NCBI RefSeq assembly: GCF_024509525.1
Contig: NZ_JAMWEM010000004.1
Location: forward strand, 1 to 64,000
Source: Streptococcus suis
GTDB taxonomy: Bacteria; Bacillota; Bacilli; Lactobacillales; Streptococcaceae
Length of the DNA stretch: 64,000 bases
Reading direction: 5' to 3'
Shown here: positions 41,400 through 50,891 of the stretch, piece by piece
How positions within the stretch are numbered: the stretch's first letter is position 1
How the letters are laid out: every line of letters starts with the position of its first letter
Program-made: the position numbers and the translations under genes
Notes under the pieces: model-generated
What the model was told of the DNA's origin: nothing
Database searches by the model: none
The model's input: the letters and a program-made list of their open reading frames with translations, nothing else

Positions 41400-42203
41400 C
41401 TACTTAGAAAGAATGACTTGTTCAATCACTTCTAGGACACCTGACTGGTCGTTGGACGGTGCCACAAACTTGGCGGCCTTGAGGACTTCCTCTGGACTAC
41501 CTTCCATTGCGTAGGAATAGGTGGCGTATTCTAACATTTCTAGGTCATTGCCGCTATCACCAAAGGTCATGATTTGGTCGACTGAAAGTTGCCAGCGTTT
41601 TGCTAGAAAGTCCAAGGCCACTCCCTTGTTAACTTCTGGATGCACAATGTCGATGAAGTTAAAGCCACTCGACACTGCTCGTGCCTTTCCATGACTAACA
41701 GCATTCAACTCGCTAACCAGCTCTGCTATGTCCTGCCCTGGCAGGTCCAAGGTCAAAATGGTAAAGTCATCATCTGGTAAGTCCAGCAGGCTGTCAATCT
41801 CAATCAAAACATCATTGTGCTTTTGAATGACACGTTTGAAATCTTCCGGAGCTGACTTGGAATAGTAGAGTGCCTTGGTACCGCTAATGGAACAGCGGTC
41901 CAGCAAGTTTTTCTGGGCTAACAAGTCAATCAGTACCTCTACCGTGTCCCTGTCAAAATGCCAGAGCTGAATGCGAACACCCTCTTCAACGATAACCGCA
42001 CCGACTTCCGACACAATGGTCATCTGCTCTGCTTGTTCTGGAAAAAAGGAACGAATCTGCTGGTACTGGTTGCCTGAAATGGCGGCTACCCGCACCCCTT
42101 TCTCCTGTAACGCCCCAAAAATTTTAGCAAAGCGTAGGCGATCATAGTCGTTTTGGGAATTGAGAAAGGTCCCGTCCATGTCAAAAGCCACCAATCGAAT
42201 CAT
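41400..42203 (-). CDS. Cof-type HAD-IIB phosphatase (1)
   Basis: 267 residues. HAD motif I DMDGTFLNS, motif II ISGNQ, motif III lysine in NKGVAL, motif IV GDSGNDLEML; a Cof-type C2 cap (about 85-185). Acts on sugar phosphates, PLP or flavin phosphates in this family; no specific substrate can be assigned. Abuts its paralogue with no spacer. Confidence 0.88.
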   Translation of the reverse strand: MIRLVAFDMDGTFLNSQNDYDRLRFAKIFGALQEKGVRVAAISGNQYQQIRSFFPEQAEQMTIVSEVGAVIVEEGVRIQLWHFDRDTVEVLIDLLAQKNLLDRCSISGTKALYYSKSAPEDFKRVIQKHNDVLIEIDSLLDLPDDDFTILTLDLPGQDIAELVSELNAVSHGKARAVSSGFNFIDIVHPEVNKGVALDFLAKRWQLSVDQIMTFGDSGNDLEMLEYATYSYAMEGSPEEVLKAAKFVAPSNDQSGVLEVIEQVILSK

Positions 42204-43043
42204 CTACTTGTCCTCCATTTGTTCTAAATACGCCTCTATTACTTGAAAAACGCCAGCTTGGTCATGGGCAGGTGCTCTATACTTGGCAACCGCCTTGACC
42301 TTTTCTGTCGCATTTTCCACGGCATAGGAGTAGCCTGCCAGCTCCAACATCTCGATGTCGTTATCCGAGTCACCAAAGGCCATGACAGCTTCAGGAGAAA
42401 TTCCTGCTTCCCTCAAGACCTGCTCCAAGCCCCATGCCTTGTGAATACCAGCAGGCAAAATATCGACGGACCCGTAGCCACTTGTCACGGCTACCAAGCC
42501 ATTCATCTGGGCATTAAAGCCGCTCGTCCATTCCTCCACTCGCTCTTCTGGCACCCAAAAGCCTAGTTTGTAGATGGTTTCCTGTCCCACCAGCTCTCGC
42601 AAGTCCTCTACCAGACAGACTTTGGCTAGAAAGGCTTGCATCTGTTCTTCTTCTATTGGCAAATCTGCGTCCGCAAAGGGTTGTCCAGCACCTGCTTGCA
42701 TGTAGATCACATGGTCATTGGCTAACATCAGGCACATCGATGCCCATTTCCCTTCAAAAAAGTCTAGAACAGCTAGCAATTCCTGCTCTGCCATTGCCCG
42801 ACGGACCCGAGTCTGTCCCTCTTGGTAAATATGGGCTCCGTTGTCCGCTACAAAAATCAGGCGGTCTTCAAATCCCTGACAGAGCTGCAAGAGCCGCTCC
42901 ATGCCATTACCACTTGCAATGACAAAGGGAATCTTTTTTGCCTCTAGCTTGTCCAAGAGGATGGCAAACCGCTGGGAGTCAACCCGCCCCTTCTCGTCCA
43001 AAAATGTACCGTCCATATCGGTTGCGATGAGTTGAATGTCCAT
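42204..43043 (-). CDS. Cof-type HAD-IIB phosphatase (2)
   Basis: 279 residues, same architecture: DMDGTFLDE, ASGNG, HKAWGLEQV, GDSDNDIEML. Its stop is immediately followed by the start of the next HAD gene, so the two are translationally coupled and probably arose by tandem duplication. GGAGATAT precedes the ATG. Confidence 0.88.
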   Translation of the reverse strand: MDIQLIATDMDGTFLDEKGRVDSQRFAILLDKLEAKKIPFVIASGNGMERLLQLCQGFEDRLIFVADNGAHIYQEGQTRVRRAMAEQELLAVLDFFEGKWASMCLMLANDHVIYMQAGAGQPFADADLPIEEEQMQAFLAKVCLVEDLRELVGQETIYKLGFWVPEERVEEWTSGFNAQMNGLVAVTSGYGSVDILPAGIHKAWGLEQVLREAGISPEAVMAFGDSDNDIEMLELAGYSYAVENATEKVKAVAKYRAPAHDQAGVFQVIEAYLEQMEDK

Positions 43044-43067
43044 ATCTCCTCCAACTTTAATAAACCT

Positions 43068-43613
43068 CTACTGAGCCTTGCTCAGCTGATGCAAGGCTTC
43101 AATCCGTTCGTGAATGCTATTGACATCCAAGTTTCCGGGAAGGTAGTCAATTAACATCCCTCGTTCATAAAATACATTATTAGGCAAATCTCTGAAAGCC
43201 TGATTCTCGCTTGCAATCATCACTATGCTAAACACTCCCGTAGGGCCAGAACGGCGGACATTTGCCATCCTAAAGAGGTAGGTGAATGCTTGAAAGGATA
43301 GGCCATTATAAGTACCCGAAATCACATAGGCTGCCTTGCGACTCAATCCTATACCGAATGGATAGGTGGTGTAGTTGGCATACCGCTTGGCATACGGATT
43401 GGCAAGCCAATCAAACTCTACCAAAGGAGCCCGACGAACAGTTGAGTAATATCTGGCAGAATAGCGGTGGGTATCTCTTCCCTAAGCCTGATCAAACTGG
43501 TAACCAAACCGTTCCGCAAACAAACGGTATCGCTGGTTTTCTTTTACGACATACTCCCTCACCTTCCATACAAAAACCAAGAGTAACCAGAGAACAACCA
43601 AGCCTAGCACCAT
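43068..43613 (-). pseudogene. Membrane-anchored protein of unknown family, broken by a TAG
   Basis: Reading from an ATG at 43613 gives a hydrophobic anchor (VLGLVVLWLLLVFVWK), a basic region (YVVKENQRYRLFAERFGYQ), then an in-frame TAG at 43484-43482, after which the same frame continues for 138 codons (RYYSTVRRAPLVEFDW...). There is no frameshift, only the single amber codon. The intact gene would encode about 181 residues. Not recognised as a named family. The downstream part alone could start at a TTG (43424) but lacks a ribosome site. Confidence 0.75.
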
Positions 43614-43622
43614 TAAAAACAG

Positions 43623-44006
43623 TTAGTCCCAAATTTCTACCTGCCTTATTCTCTTCTCATTATTTGAAAGAGAATCATTCAGAGCAATTGCGGCATCAGA
43701 CTAAACATCTTTCCAACCATCTGCATCAAAGTTGGTACCTGCATAAGCAATATAAGTTTCACCTGTTTGACTATCATAAACCGCAATGGCGGCGATGCCG
43801 GTTGCTGGGTCGTAGATAGCATCAGATAGAGCCAAACCATTATCATCTAAATCAGCTTTTATTGCGTCCTTTGCCTTTTCAGCGGGAACAGTTTTATCAT
43901 CCACATCATTAAGAGCATCATTATATTTTTGTTCATACGTATATACATAGTCAGAAATAGCAGCTGAAACATCTACTCTTCTTGACAATTCTTCCTGATG
44001 TAACAT
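43623..44006 (-). pseudogene. Truncated lipase-like secreted protein (cassette 3)
   Basis: AAGGAGAGGGG precedes the ATG at 44006. 101 codons run to a TAG at 43703-43701, then 25 more codons stay open in the same frame (SDAAIALNDSLSNNEKRIRQ) until TAA at 43625-43623. The readable part ends with IAVYDSQTGETYIAYAGTN, an early beta-hairpin of alpha/beta-hydrolase (class 3 lipase or DUF2974-like) domains; the nucleophile region is missing. The first 13 residues (HQEELSRRVDV) match the fragment at 45069. Remnant of a larger effector or lipase; precise family unproven. Confidence 0.65.
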
Positions 44007-44019
44007 ATATCCCCTCTCC

Positions 44020-44775
44020 TTAATTACTAAATACTACAAATGTTCCTAGAGTATAGGTTTTTTTATCCGTATATAAATAAAACTGAGCATCATATTCACT
44101 GGTTCCACTTTTTGATAAGGAGAGAGTCGCTCCAGTAATTGTATCTTTAATGTTGTATTGTTGAACTAGATTCCTAAAAATTGATAGATCAGGACTCAAT
44201 GTATACATAAGAGTAGTGAGTTCTGTCTCAGGATGGTCCGTCGAATAACTTGTCACAGTCCCTTTTTCTATATCAGTTGTAGCCACAATCGAAAAGTACA
44301 AATCATGAATGAATTTTTTAGAAGTAGTATTTTCAAATACTACCTCATTCTCTACTAGACGAACATCATATTTCACTCCTTCATCGTTGTATTTTAACCC
44401 CTGCTCATTCTGTCTCTCTTTAAAATATCCTGAAAAGGCTTGGCTTTCAGTATCCGATGATTTTAATACTAAGACATTTTCCTCTATTTCATTGTTTGTT
44501 TGATCTATTTCTGATTTATTTCTAACAGTCAACCTAGAAATAAATTTAGAAACATTCGAAAAATCCTTCTTCTCCGCCGCTAAAAATTCAAACAAAGGCT
44601 CAAACTGGGCCTCTACCGCTGCTTCCTCCGCAGTCCGGGGAGCTCCTGTCTCACTTGAGACTGGTTGCTCTGTTGCCCACTGGTTATATTCATCCGCTAA
44701 TGTACAGCCGTTTAAAGCCATGATTAGGGCAATTCCCCCTACTATTCTTGTTATATGATTCAATGTGTTTCTCAT
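44020..44775 (-). CDS. Modular lipoprotein B
   Basis: 251 residues: signal peptide with lipobox LNGC (Cys24), a 60-residue acidic spacer (TLADEYNQWATEQP...LAAEKKDFSNV) virtually identical to lipoprotein A, then a beta-rich domain (about 85-251) unrelated in sequence to A. CAGGAGA precedes the ATG. The surface lipoprotein directly follows a lipase-like gene fragment, the position expected for an accessory or immunity partner; that function is inferred. The 180-bp shared segment is described separately. Confidence 0.82.
   Translation of the reverse strand: MRNTLNHITRIVGGIALIMALNGCTLADEYNQWATEQPVSSETGAPRTAEEAAVEAQFEPLFEFLAAEKKDFSNVSKFISRLTVRNKSEIDQTNNEIEENVLVLKSSDTESQAFSGYFKERQNEQGLKYNDEGVKYDVRLVENEVVFENTTSKKFIHDLYFSIVATTDIEKGTVTSYSTDHPETELTTLMYTLSPDLSIFRNLVQQYNIKDTITGATLSLSKSGTSEYDAQFYLYTDKKTYTLGTFVVFSN
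44561..44740 (-). repeat. 180-bp near-identical segment, copy in lipoprotein B
   Basis: Matches 45581-45760 at 177 of 180 positions (three substitutions), offset exactly 1,020 bp, then similarity stops at both ends. It covers the lipobox region and the conserved N-terminal spacer. Confidence 0.92.
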
Positions 44776-45069
44776 GAAATGTCTCCTGTGGTTGATGGAC
44801 GAGAAATCTTCAAGCGAGTCTGAACATCTCTCGCATGTAGGTAAATTTCATCTATAGGAAGATCCGTTTCTCGTTCCGTTGATGAGCGTGTAAACAAGGC
44901 TTGGTTACTCATCTTCATGGCTAAAATGGCGGTATCGACCTTATTTTTCAAATATTGTTGAACGGTACTTGTCGATACCATGTATGTTTTAGGCACAATG
45001 CAGATAAGGTATATACAATATCTGCGGAACGTCTATTCTTCTATCTAAATCATCCTGTCTTGTACTCAT
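44772..45069 (-). pseudogene. Internally deleted lipase-like gene (cassette 2)
   Basis: AAGGAGGATAT precedes an ATG at 45069 that opens 26 codons (RQDDLDRRIDVPQ...) and stops at 44989. The start resembles the cassette-3 fragment (M..QEEL.RRVDV). A second frame, open from GTG 44996 to the stop at 44772, encodes 74 residues (VSTSTVQQYLKNKVDTAIL...ARDVQTRLKIS) that would be the helical C-terminus. The two pieces overlap in different frames, as expected from a deletion with a frameshift. Its end overlaps the start of lipoprotein B. Family unproven. Confidence 0.55.
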
Positions 45070-45078
45070 ATATCCTCC

Positions 45079-45795
45079 TTATTTTAATTTGATAAAGGTA
45101 GATACTCCGTATCCAAACTCACCACTCGAAAAAGATAAGGTAAAACTATATTCATTACCTTGCTTATGTAGCATCAACATTGGGTCTTCAATCGTTTCTA
45201 ACTCAAGGTAATCCTTAAGTTCTTTAAGAAGAACAAAGTTGTCGTCAATATCGTAAGAAATTGATGTTAGTTCCGTTTCAGGATGATCCGCCCTCACACC
45301 ATCAACTGGAAATTCTTTCAAAATAGTAAGGTCAATAACTGGCATAGTGGCGTAAGGATGTAATTCTGTACCATTGCTCAATATTTCTCCCGTCGATTTA
45401 TCTAATGAGATGGCTATTTCTTCCGTCTTATTTTCCTTAGTTACACTATAAATTCCTTCGTTTGTATCCAATAGCGAATAAAATCCAACCGCGTAATCTT
45501 CATATACTGGAACACTAATATCCGTGCTGTCCCTATCATTATAAATTACGAAATCACTATTATATCTCGTTACATTACTAAAATCCTTCTTCTCCGCCGC
45601 TAAAAATTCAAACAAAGGCTCAAACTGGGCCTCTACCGCTGCTTCCTCCGCAGTCCGGGGAGCTCCTGTCTCACTTGAGGCTGGTTGCTCTGTTGCCCAC
45701 TGGTTATATTCATCCGCTAATGTACAGCCGTTTAAGGCTATGATTAGGGCAATTCCCCCTAGTATTTTCATAATATTTTTCTGAATGGTCTTCAT
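45079..45795 (-). CDS. Modular lipoprotein A
   Basis: 238 residues from the ATG at 45795 (AGGAG upstream; the frame extends to 45864 as part of an older gene). Lipobox LNGC (Cys24), the same acidic spacer as lipoprotein B, then a different beta-rich C-terminal domain (about 85-238, RYNSDFVIYNDRDS...GYGVSTFIKLK). Partner position to a mostly lost upstream gene. Variable C-terminus behind a constant leader suggests diversification by recombination. Confidence 0.8.
   Translation of the reverse strand: MKTIQKNIMKILGGIALIIALNGCTLADEYNQWATEQPASSETGAPRTAEEAAVEAQFEPLFEFLAAEKKDFSNVTRYNSDFVIYNDRDSTDISVPVYEDYAVGFYSLLDTNEGIYSVTKENKTEEIAISLDKSTGEILSNGTELHPYATMPVIDLTILKEFPVDGVRADHPETELTSISYDIDDNFVLLKELKDYLELETIEDPMLMLHKQGNEYSFTLSFSSGEFGYGVSTFIKLK
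45581..45760 (-). repeat. 180-bp near-identical segment, copy in lipoprotein A
   Basis: Partner of 44561-44740 (177 of 180 identical). Sequence identity drops abruptly on both sides. Confidence 0.92.
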
Positions 45796-45811
45796 AAGAC
45801 GTCTCCTGTTT

Positions 45812-45925
45812 CTAATGGACAATCCGCTCCTTGTCAAATCCCTTCGGAAAATGATCCAAGGCAAAGGCCGTTTCCTTCAACTGCCCCTCTTCCATAACCA
45901 ACTCACCACTGTTCACATCCTTATT
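45812..45925 (-). pseudogene. C-terminal remnant of a gene upstream of lipoprotein A (cassette 1)
   Basis: Frame open for about 37 codons (GELVMEEGQLKETAFALDHF...FDKERIVH) ending at TAG 45814-45812, 16 bp before the lipoprotein A start. It has no ribosome site of its own and the beginning is cut off by a stop. Position mirrors cassette 2, so it is probably the tail of another lost effector-like gene. Confidence 0.4.
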
Positions 45926-46118
45926 TTATCACACCAAAAAGAAATCACCTAGAACATTCTAGATGATTTCAGGTGTTTAGGCGATAACTTTTTTCTTTAA
46001 TACTTTTACGGAGATAAGAAATAGTTGAATATATACCGTATAATCTCTTCTCTATGTCGCAGTTCAACAATACTGAAGCAACAGACTGAACGTGATGTCA
46101 TTCTTTTAATCATCCTCC
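45926..46118 (-). other. Gap between the lipoprotein array and the CapA gene
   Basis: No gene. Holds the capA terminator (45935-45970) and, upstream of it on the minus strand, a possible weak promoter (TTGAAC and TATACG near 46065-46035). Confidence 0.5.
45935..45970 (-). terminator. Terminator of the CapA gene
   Basis: GAAATCATCTAGAA / TTCTAGGTGATTTC stem (one mismatch) followed by TTTTT on the minus strand, 150 bp after the capA stop. Confidence 0.7.
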
Positions 46119-47390
46119 CTACCAACTCAATCCCATAAAGGCTGTCATTTCCTGATAGGCTGTATCGATGCGTTGCTGGGTGGCTTGGTCAATTTGATTG
46201 CGGTGAGCTCCACCTTCTATAAAATCAGCCAGTATCAAGGTTTGATAGGTGAACTGCTCATGACCTTCCTTGGAATAGGTCCCCTTGGAAATCTTGCTGA
46301 CCCAAGTTGGTTGGGCCTGAGCTGTCTGAATGGTGGTCACACCATTTTTCTTTTCAAGCGTGATATCCATAAGCATACCCCGCTCTGTCCACTGGGCATT
46401 GGCTACACCTTCCATGGTTTCGATCCGTTGGTTTGACAGGAAGTTCCCCATGGAATAAATAATCAGCTTGCGTTGACCGTCTTTCTCCACAATCTCAGCT
46501 GGCTCCGCAACGTGAGGGTGTCCACCCAGAACCATATCCGCTCCCCACTCGACCATCTCATGGTAGAGAGTTACCTGCTCTTCTGTTGGATCCAATTGAT
46601 ACTCTACCCCTGCTTGAGGCATCACAATCGTGAAATCCGCTTCTTGTTCCGCGCGTTCAATTTCCGAGCGCATTTTCTCTTTCATGAAATCAGATAGATA
46701 AGCATCGTACTCTTCTTGCGTCAGATTGCCCTCCATACCATTAAAGCCATAGGCATAGCCCAAAATGGCAATCTTAATCCCATTGACCTCTCGAATATAG
46801 AGCGGAGCTGTGCTCCGATTGCCCTCAGCATAGACACCAATCGAGTCAATGCCAACTTGCTTAAAGGTCGAAACGGTCGAAATCAAGCCAGATAATTGCG
46901 AATCCAAGATATGATTGTGGGCCAAATCCACCACATCATAACCTGCCTCCGCCATAGCTGTCGCCACTGAAGCAGGAGCATTGAAAAGCTGGTAACCTGC
47001 CAATGGATAATCTGGCGAAATGGTTCCTTCAAAATCCGCAATCGCCAAATCTGCCTGCTCAATCCAAGGTTTGACATAGGTGAAGTTCTCAGAAAAGTTG
47101 TAAGAGCCATCTGGTTGCTCTGCACTCATATATAGAAGATCGTGATAGAGCAAATCTCCATGAGCCATAATCCGAGCTGTCTGAACAGAGGCTTCTGAGC
47201 TAGACGTAGACGTTCCACTATCAGTAGAGGAAGACGTCAAACTTGCCTGATGCTGACTGCCAGCCTGACGGAGCCAACTGAGGACAAACAACGTCATCCC
47301 AATCACCAGCAATGTACTTGCAAAAATGTATAACCATTGTGGTTGACGCTTCTTATGCCGTCTTCCAACTCGATTTCTTCTTCTTTTCAT
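46119..47390 (-). CDS. CapA-family surface protein (poly-gamma-glutamate synthesis type)
   Basis: 423 residues from the ATG at 47390, preceded by GGAGGAAAC. Very basic N-terminus (MKRRRNRVGRRHKKR), one membrane helix (about 22-42), Ser/Thr-rich linker, then the PGA_cap metallophosphatase-like domain: AHGDLLYHD, DFEGTISP, DLAHNHILD, GGHPHVAEP, IIYSMGNFLSNQ. No capB/capC-like ligase genes are nearby, so this is the solitary streptococcal type whose substrate is unknown. Confidence 0.87.
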   Translation of the reverse strand: MKRRRNRVGRRHKKRQPQWLYIFASTLLVIGMTLFVLSWLRQAGSQHQASLTSSSTDSGTSTSSSEASVQTARIMAHGDLLYHDLLYMSAEQPDGSYNFSENFTYVKPWIEQADLAIADFEGTISPDYPLAGYQLFNAPASVATAMAEAGYDVVDLAHNHILDSQLSGLISTVSTFKQVGIDSIGVYAEGNRSTAPLYIREVNGIKIAILGYAYGFNGMEGNLTQEEYDAYLSDFMKEKMRSEIERAEQEADFTIVMPQAGVEYQLDPTEEQVTLYHEMVEWGADMVLGGHPHVAEPAEIVEKDGQRKLIIYSMGNFLSNQRIETMEGVANAQWTERGMLMDITLEKKNGVTTIQTAQAQPTWVSKISKGTYSKEGHEQFTYQTLILADFIEGGAHRNQIDQATQQRIDTAYQEMTAFMGLSW

Positions 47391-47461
47391 CTGTTTCCTC
47401 CATATAACATCCGTATATTCCATATTCTAGTATAGTCTATTTTAAAAGGAAAATCTAGAAA

Positions 47462-47490
47462 AATTAAAAGACTGGAACATTTTCCAGTCC
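47462..47490 (-). terminator. pyrD terminator
   Basis: GACTGGAA / TTCCAGTC perfect stem, 4-nt loop, TTTTAATTTTT on the minus strand. Confidence 0.85.
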
Positions 47491-47494
47491 TATA

Positions 47495-48433
47495 TTATTC
47501 TTCGATATAACGCAACTTCCCACGGAAGTCCTCGATGGACTCGTAACCTTTTTCGTTCATAATCGCTTGTAATTCAGTCGTAATCCGCTCAAAAGCAGAA
47601 ATGCCTTCTTTCTGCAAGGTCGTTCCGATTTGGACCATGCTGGCGCCACACAAGATGTGTTCGAAAGCATCACGTCCTGTCAAGACCCCGCCAGTTCCAA
47701 TAATCTGAATCTCCGGCTTCAAGCGTTGGTAAAAAGCATGGACGTTAGCCAAGGCAGTCGGCTTGATGTATTCGCCACCGATACCTCCGAAACCATTTTT
47801 AGGCTTAATAACGACCTGCTCATCCTCTATATAGAGTCCATTCCCAATCGAGTTGACACAATTGACAAACTTGAGCGGGAATTGATTAAAAATCGCAGCC
47901 GCCTGATCAAAGTGAACAATGTCAAAATAGGGTGGTAGTTTGATACCCAATGGCTTGGTAAAGTAGCTAAATACTTCACGCAAGATGGTTTCAGTCATCT
48001 CAAAATCATAAGCAATTTGCGGCTTGCCTGGAACATTTGGACAAGAAAGATTAAGCTCCGTTAATCCCTTAAAATCACTGGCTTCTACAGTTTTCAAAAT
48101 CTCATGCGTTTCATCAGGGGACATGCCGACTAAAGATAAAACAAATGTGCGTTCTGGCTCCGTTTCCTGCAATTCCAAGAGATAGTCCAAATAATAGGCC
48201 AAGCCTTGATTTGGCAAGCCCATTGAATTGATTGACCCCAGCGGTACATTCTGATACCGTGGCTCTGGATTCCCTGCACGGTAGTCTAAGGTCGCTGTCT
48301 TCGTCACAAAGGTCCCTGCCGCCGAATCCTTGACCATCGCTAGCTCTTCCTTGGTCATACACCAGACTCCCGCTGCATTCATAAGACAATTTTCAAAGGT
48401 AAAACCACCTAGTGTTGTTGCTGTTGAAACCAT
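47495..48433 (-). CDS. pyrDA: Dihydroorotate dehydrogenase A, fumarate type
   Basis: Fourth step of pyrimidine synthesis. 312 residues, FMN-binding TIM barrel of class 1A; active-site cysteine in [12 protein letters not shown], and [19 protein letters not shown] phosphate-binding region. Soluble (no N-terminal membrane helix), which with the length fits the fumarate-using type of lactic bacteria. Monocistronic, away from other pyr genes. Confidence 0.92.
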   Translation of the reverse strand: MVSTATTLGGFTFENCLMNAAGVWCMTKEELAMVKDSAAGTFVTKTATLDYRAGNPEPRYQNVPLGSINSMGLPNQGLAYYLDYLLELQETEPERTFVLSLVGMSPDETHEILKTVEASDFKGLTELNLSCPNVPGKPQIAYDFEMTETILREVFSYFTKPLGIKLPPYFDIVHFDQAAAIFNQFPLKFVNCVNSIGNGLYIEDEQVVIKPKNGFGGIGGEYIKPTALANVHAFYQRLKPEIQIIGTGGVLTGRDAFEHILCGASMVQIGTTLQKEGISAFERITTELQAIMNEKGYESIEDFRGKLRYIEE

Positions 48434-48555
48434 TCTCCACTCCTTGATTGATTTTTTCTACATTATAACACAAATTAGAAACGATTGACTAGAAGGTCCC
48501 AATATTGTTCGTTTTTCGGAAAAATAAATTTTTTTAAGATTTTTACATTTTTTGC

Positions 48556-48584
48556 TTTACAAGAAATATCCTTGGTGCTATAAT
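48556..48584 (+). promoter_or_regulatory. gdhA promoter
   Basis: TTTACA (48556-48561), 17 bp spacer, perfect TATAAT (48579-48584), 95 bp upstream of the ATG. Confidence 0.75.
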
Positions 48585-48616
48585 AATTGTCAGATAAATT
48601 AAATTGTCAGACAATT
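48585..48616 (+). promoter_or_regulatory. CodY-like operator(s) of gdhA
   Basis: AATTGTCAGACAATT (48602-48616) is a 13-of-15 match to the CodY box and a perfect palindrome. A second half-degenerate copy, AATTGTCAGATAAATT, begins at 48585. They cover the transcription start just after the -10. Confidence 0.7.
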
Positions 48617-48663
48617 TAATAAAAGCTTTGAAAATCTACCATTTTCAAAGAAAAACTATATAG

Positions 48664-50025
<1,362 letters not shown>

Positions 50026-50054
50026 TTTATAAACTATCTCTCAAGGAATATACG

Positions 50055-50101
50055 ACATCCCCAATGGTTAGACATCCGTCTGACCGTTAGGGATGTTTTT
50101 T
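50055..50101 (+). terminator. gdhA terminator
   Basis: ACATCCCCAATGGT / ACCGTTAGGGATGT long imperfect stem, then TTTTTT. Confidence 0.85.
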
Positions 50102-50268
50102 GCATTCGACACTAACCCTTGTATAGCATCTGTCTGATCAACTAATACCGATTGCCATCCAGACAAAAAGACTTAGCCCTGCATCATACAGAACTAAGTC
50201 CATCAAGTAATCATCTTTTTATAGTTTGAAACATCACAACTATCATAGGATGATGATTCCACTAGCCT

Positions 50269-50877
50269 CTAATAACTGTCTTCAAAATTCCGAATCCACT
50301 CAGCATCCTCATAGCGGAAGGAAACAGTGTCGACATCATCTGCTCCATAGATGAGTTTGAATTTAACCTTCTCACCGGCTTTTATTTTTTGAGGGATAGC
50401 AGAGTCAAAAGTTCGATTGTCTACATGATAATAATCTTCATAAGCTGTATCTACTAAGCTAAAAGAGTATTCATCAAAATAGTAATCCTCATCCGTTGTA
50501 TTCTCCACTTCTAATGTAACCACTATGGCTGTCGAATAATAATCATCTACCAACTCAATACTCTTATCTTTTTCGATTGATAAGACGGTCACCTCCATCT
50601 CTGAAAAATACCCTGTTGCTGTTTCACCAAATTCATAGTCTGTGTAACTATCAGAGCTATCATAACTATCTGAATAACTATCATAAGTATCGTAGTTAGA
50701 AAGAGCTGACTCAGACTCGCTAACACCGAGTGCAATCAGTAGAAAGAAACAAGTCGCCCCTAAAATAAAGGTCATGACTGCACCAACCACCGTGGTCCAA
50801 AACAGAGGCTGTTTGTATAGTGGTTTCTTTCGATAGTAAACAATACCGTCTTCAACAATAAAATCCTTTGGAAACAT
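50269..50877 (-). CDS. Membrane-anchored DUF4352-like protein
   Basis: 202 residues from the ATG at 50877, chosen because AAAGGAG lies 7 bp upstream (an upstream ATG at 50895 overlaps the MscS stop). Short N-terminal cytoplasmic part (DFIVEDGIVYYRKKPLYKQP), a membrane helix (about 27-50), an Asp/Ser/Tyr-rich linker (about 55-85), then an Ig-like beta domain (EVTVLSIEKDKS...VTLEVENTTDEDYYFD) resembling DUF4352. Function unknown. Same transcript as mscS. Confidence 0.7.
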   Translation of the reverse strand: MFPKDFIVEDGIVYYRKKPLYKQPLFWTTVVGAVMTFILGATCFFLLIALGVSESESALSNYDTYDSYSDSYDSSDSYTDYEFGETATGYFSEMEVTVLSIEKDKSIELVDDYYSTAIVVTLEVENTTDEDYYFDEYSFSLVDTAYEDYYHVDNRTFDSAIPQKIKAGEKVKFKLIYGADDVDTVSFRYEDAEWIRNFEDSY

Positions 50878-50891
50878 AATATACTCCTTTT

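Noticed and set aside
44772-44996. 74-residue frame as an independent small T7SS WXG-like gene
   Set aside because: No WXG motif, starts at a GTG without a ribosome site, and overlaps the end of a broken N-terminal frame; better explained as a leftover C-terminus.
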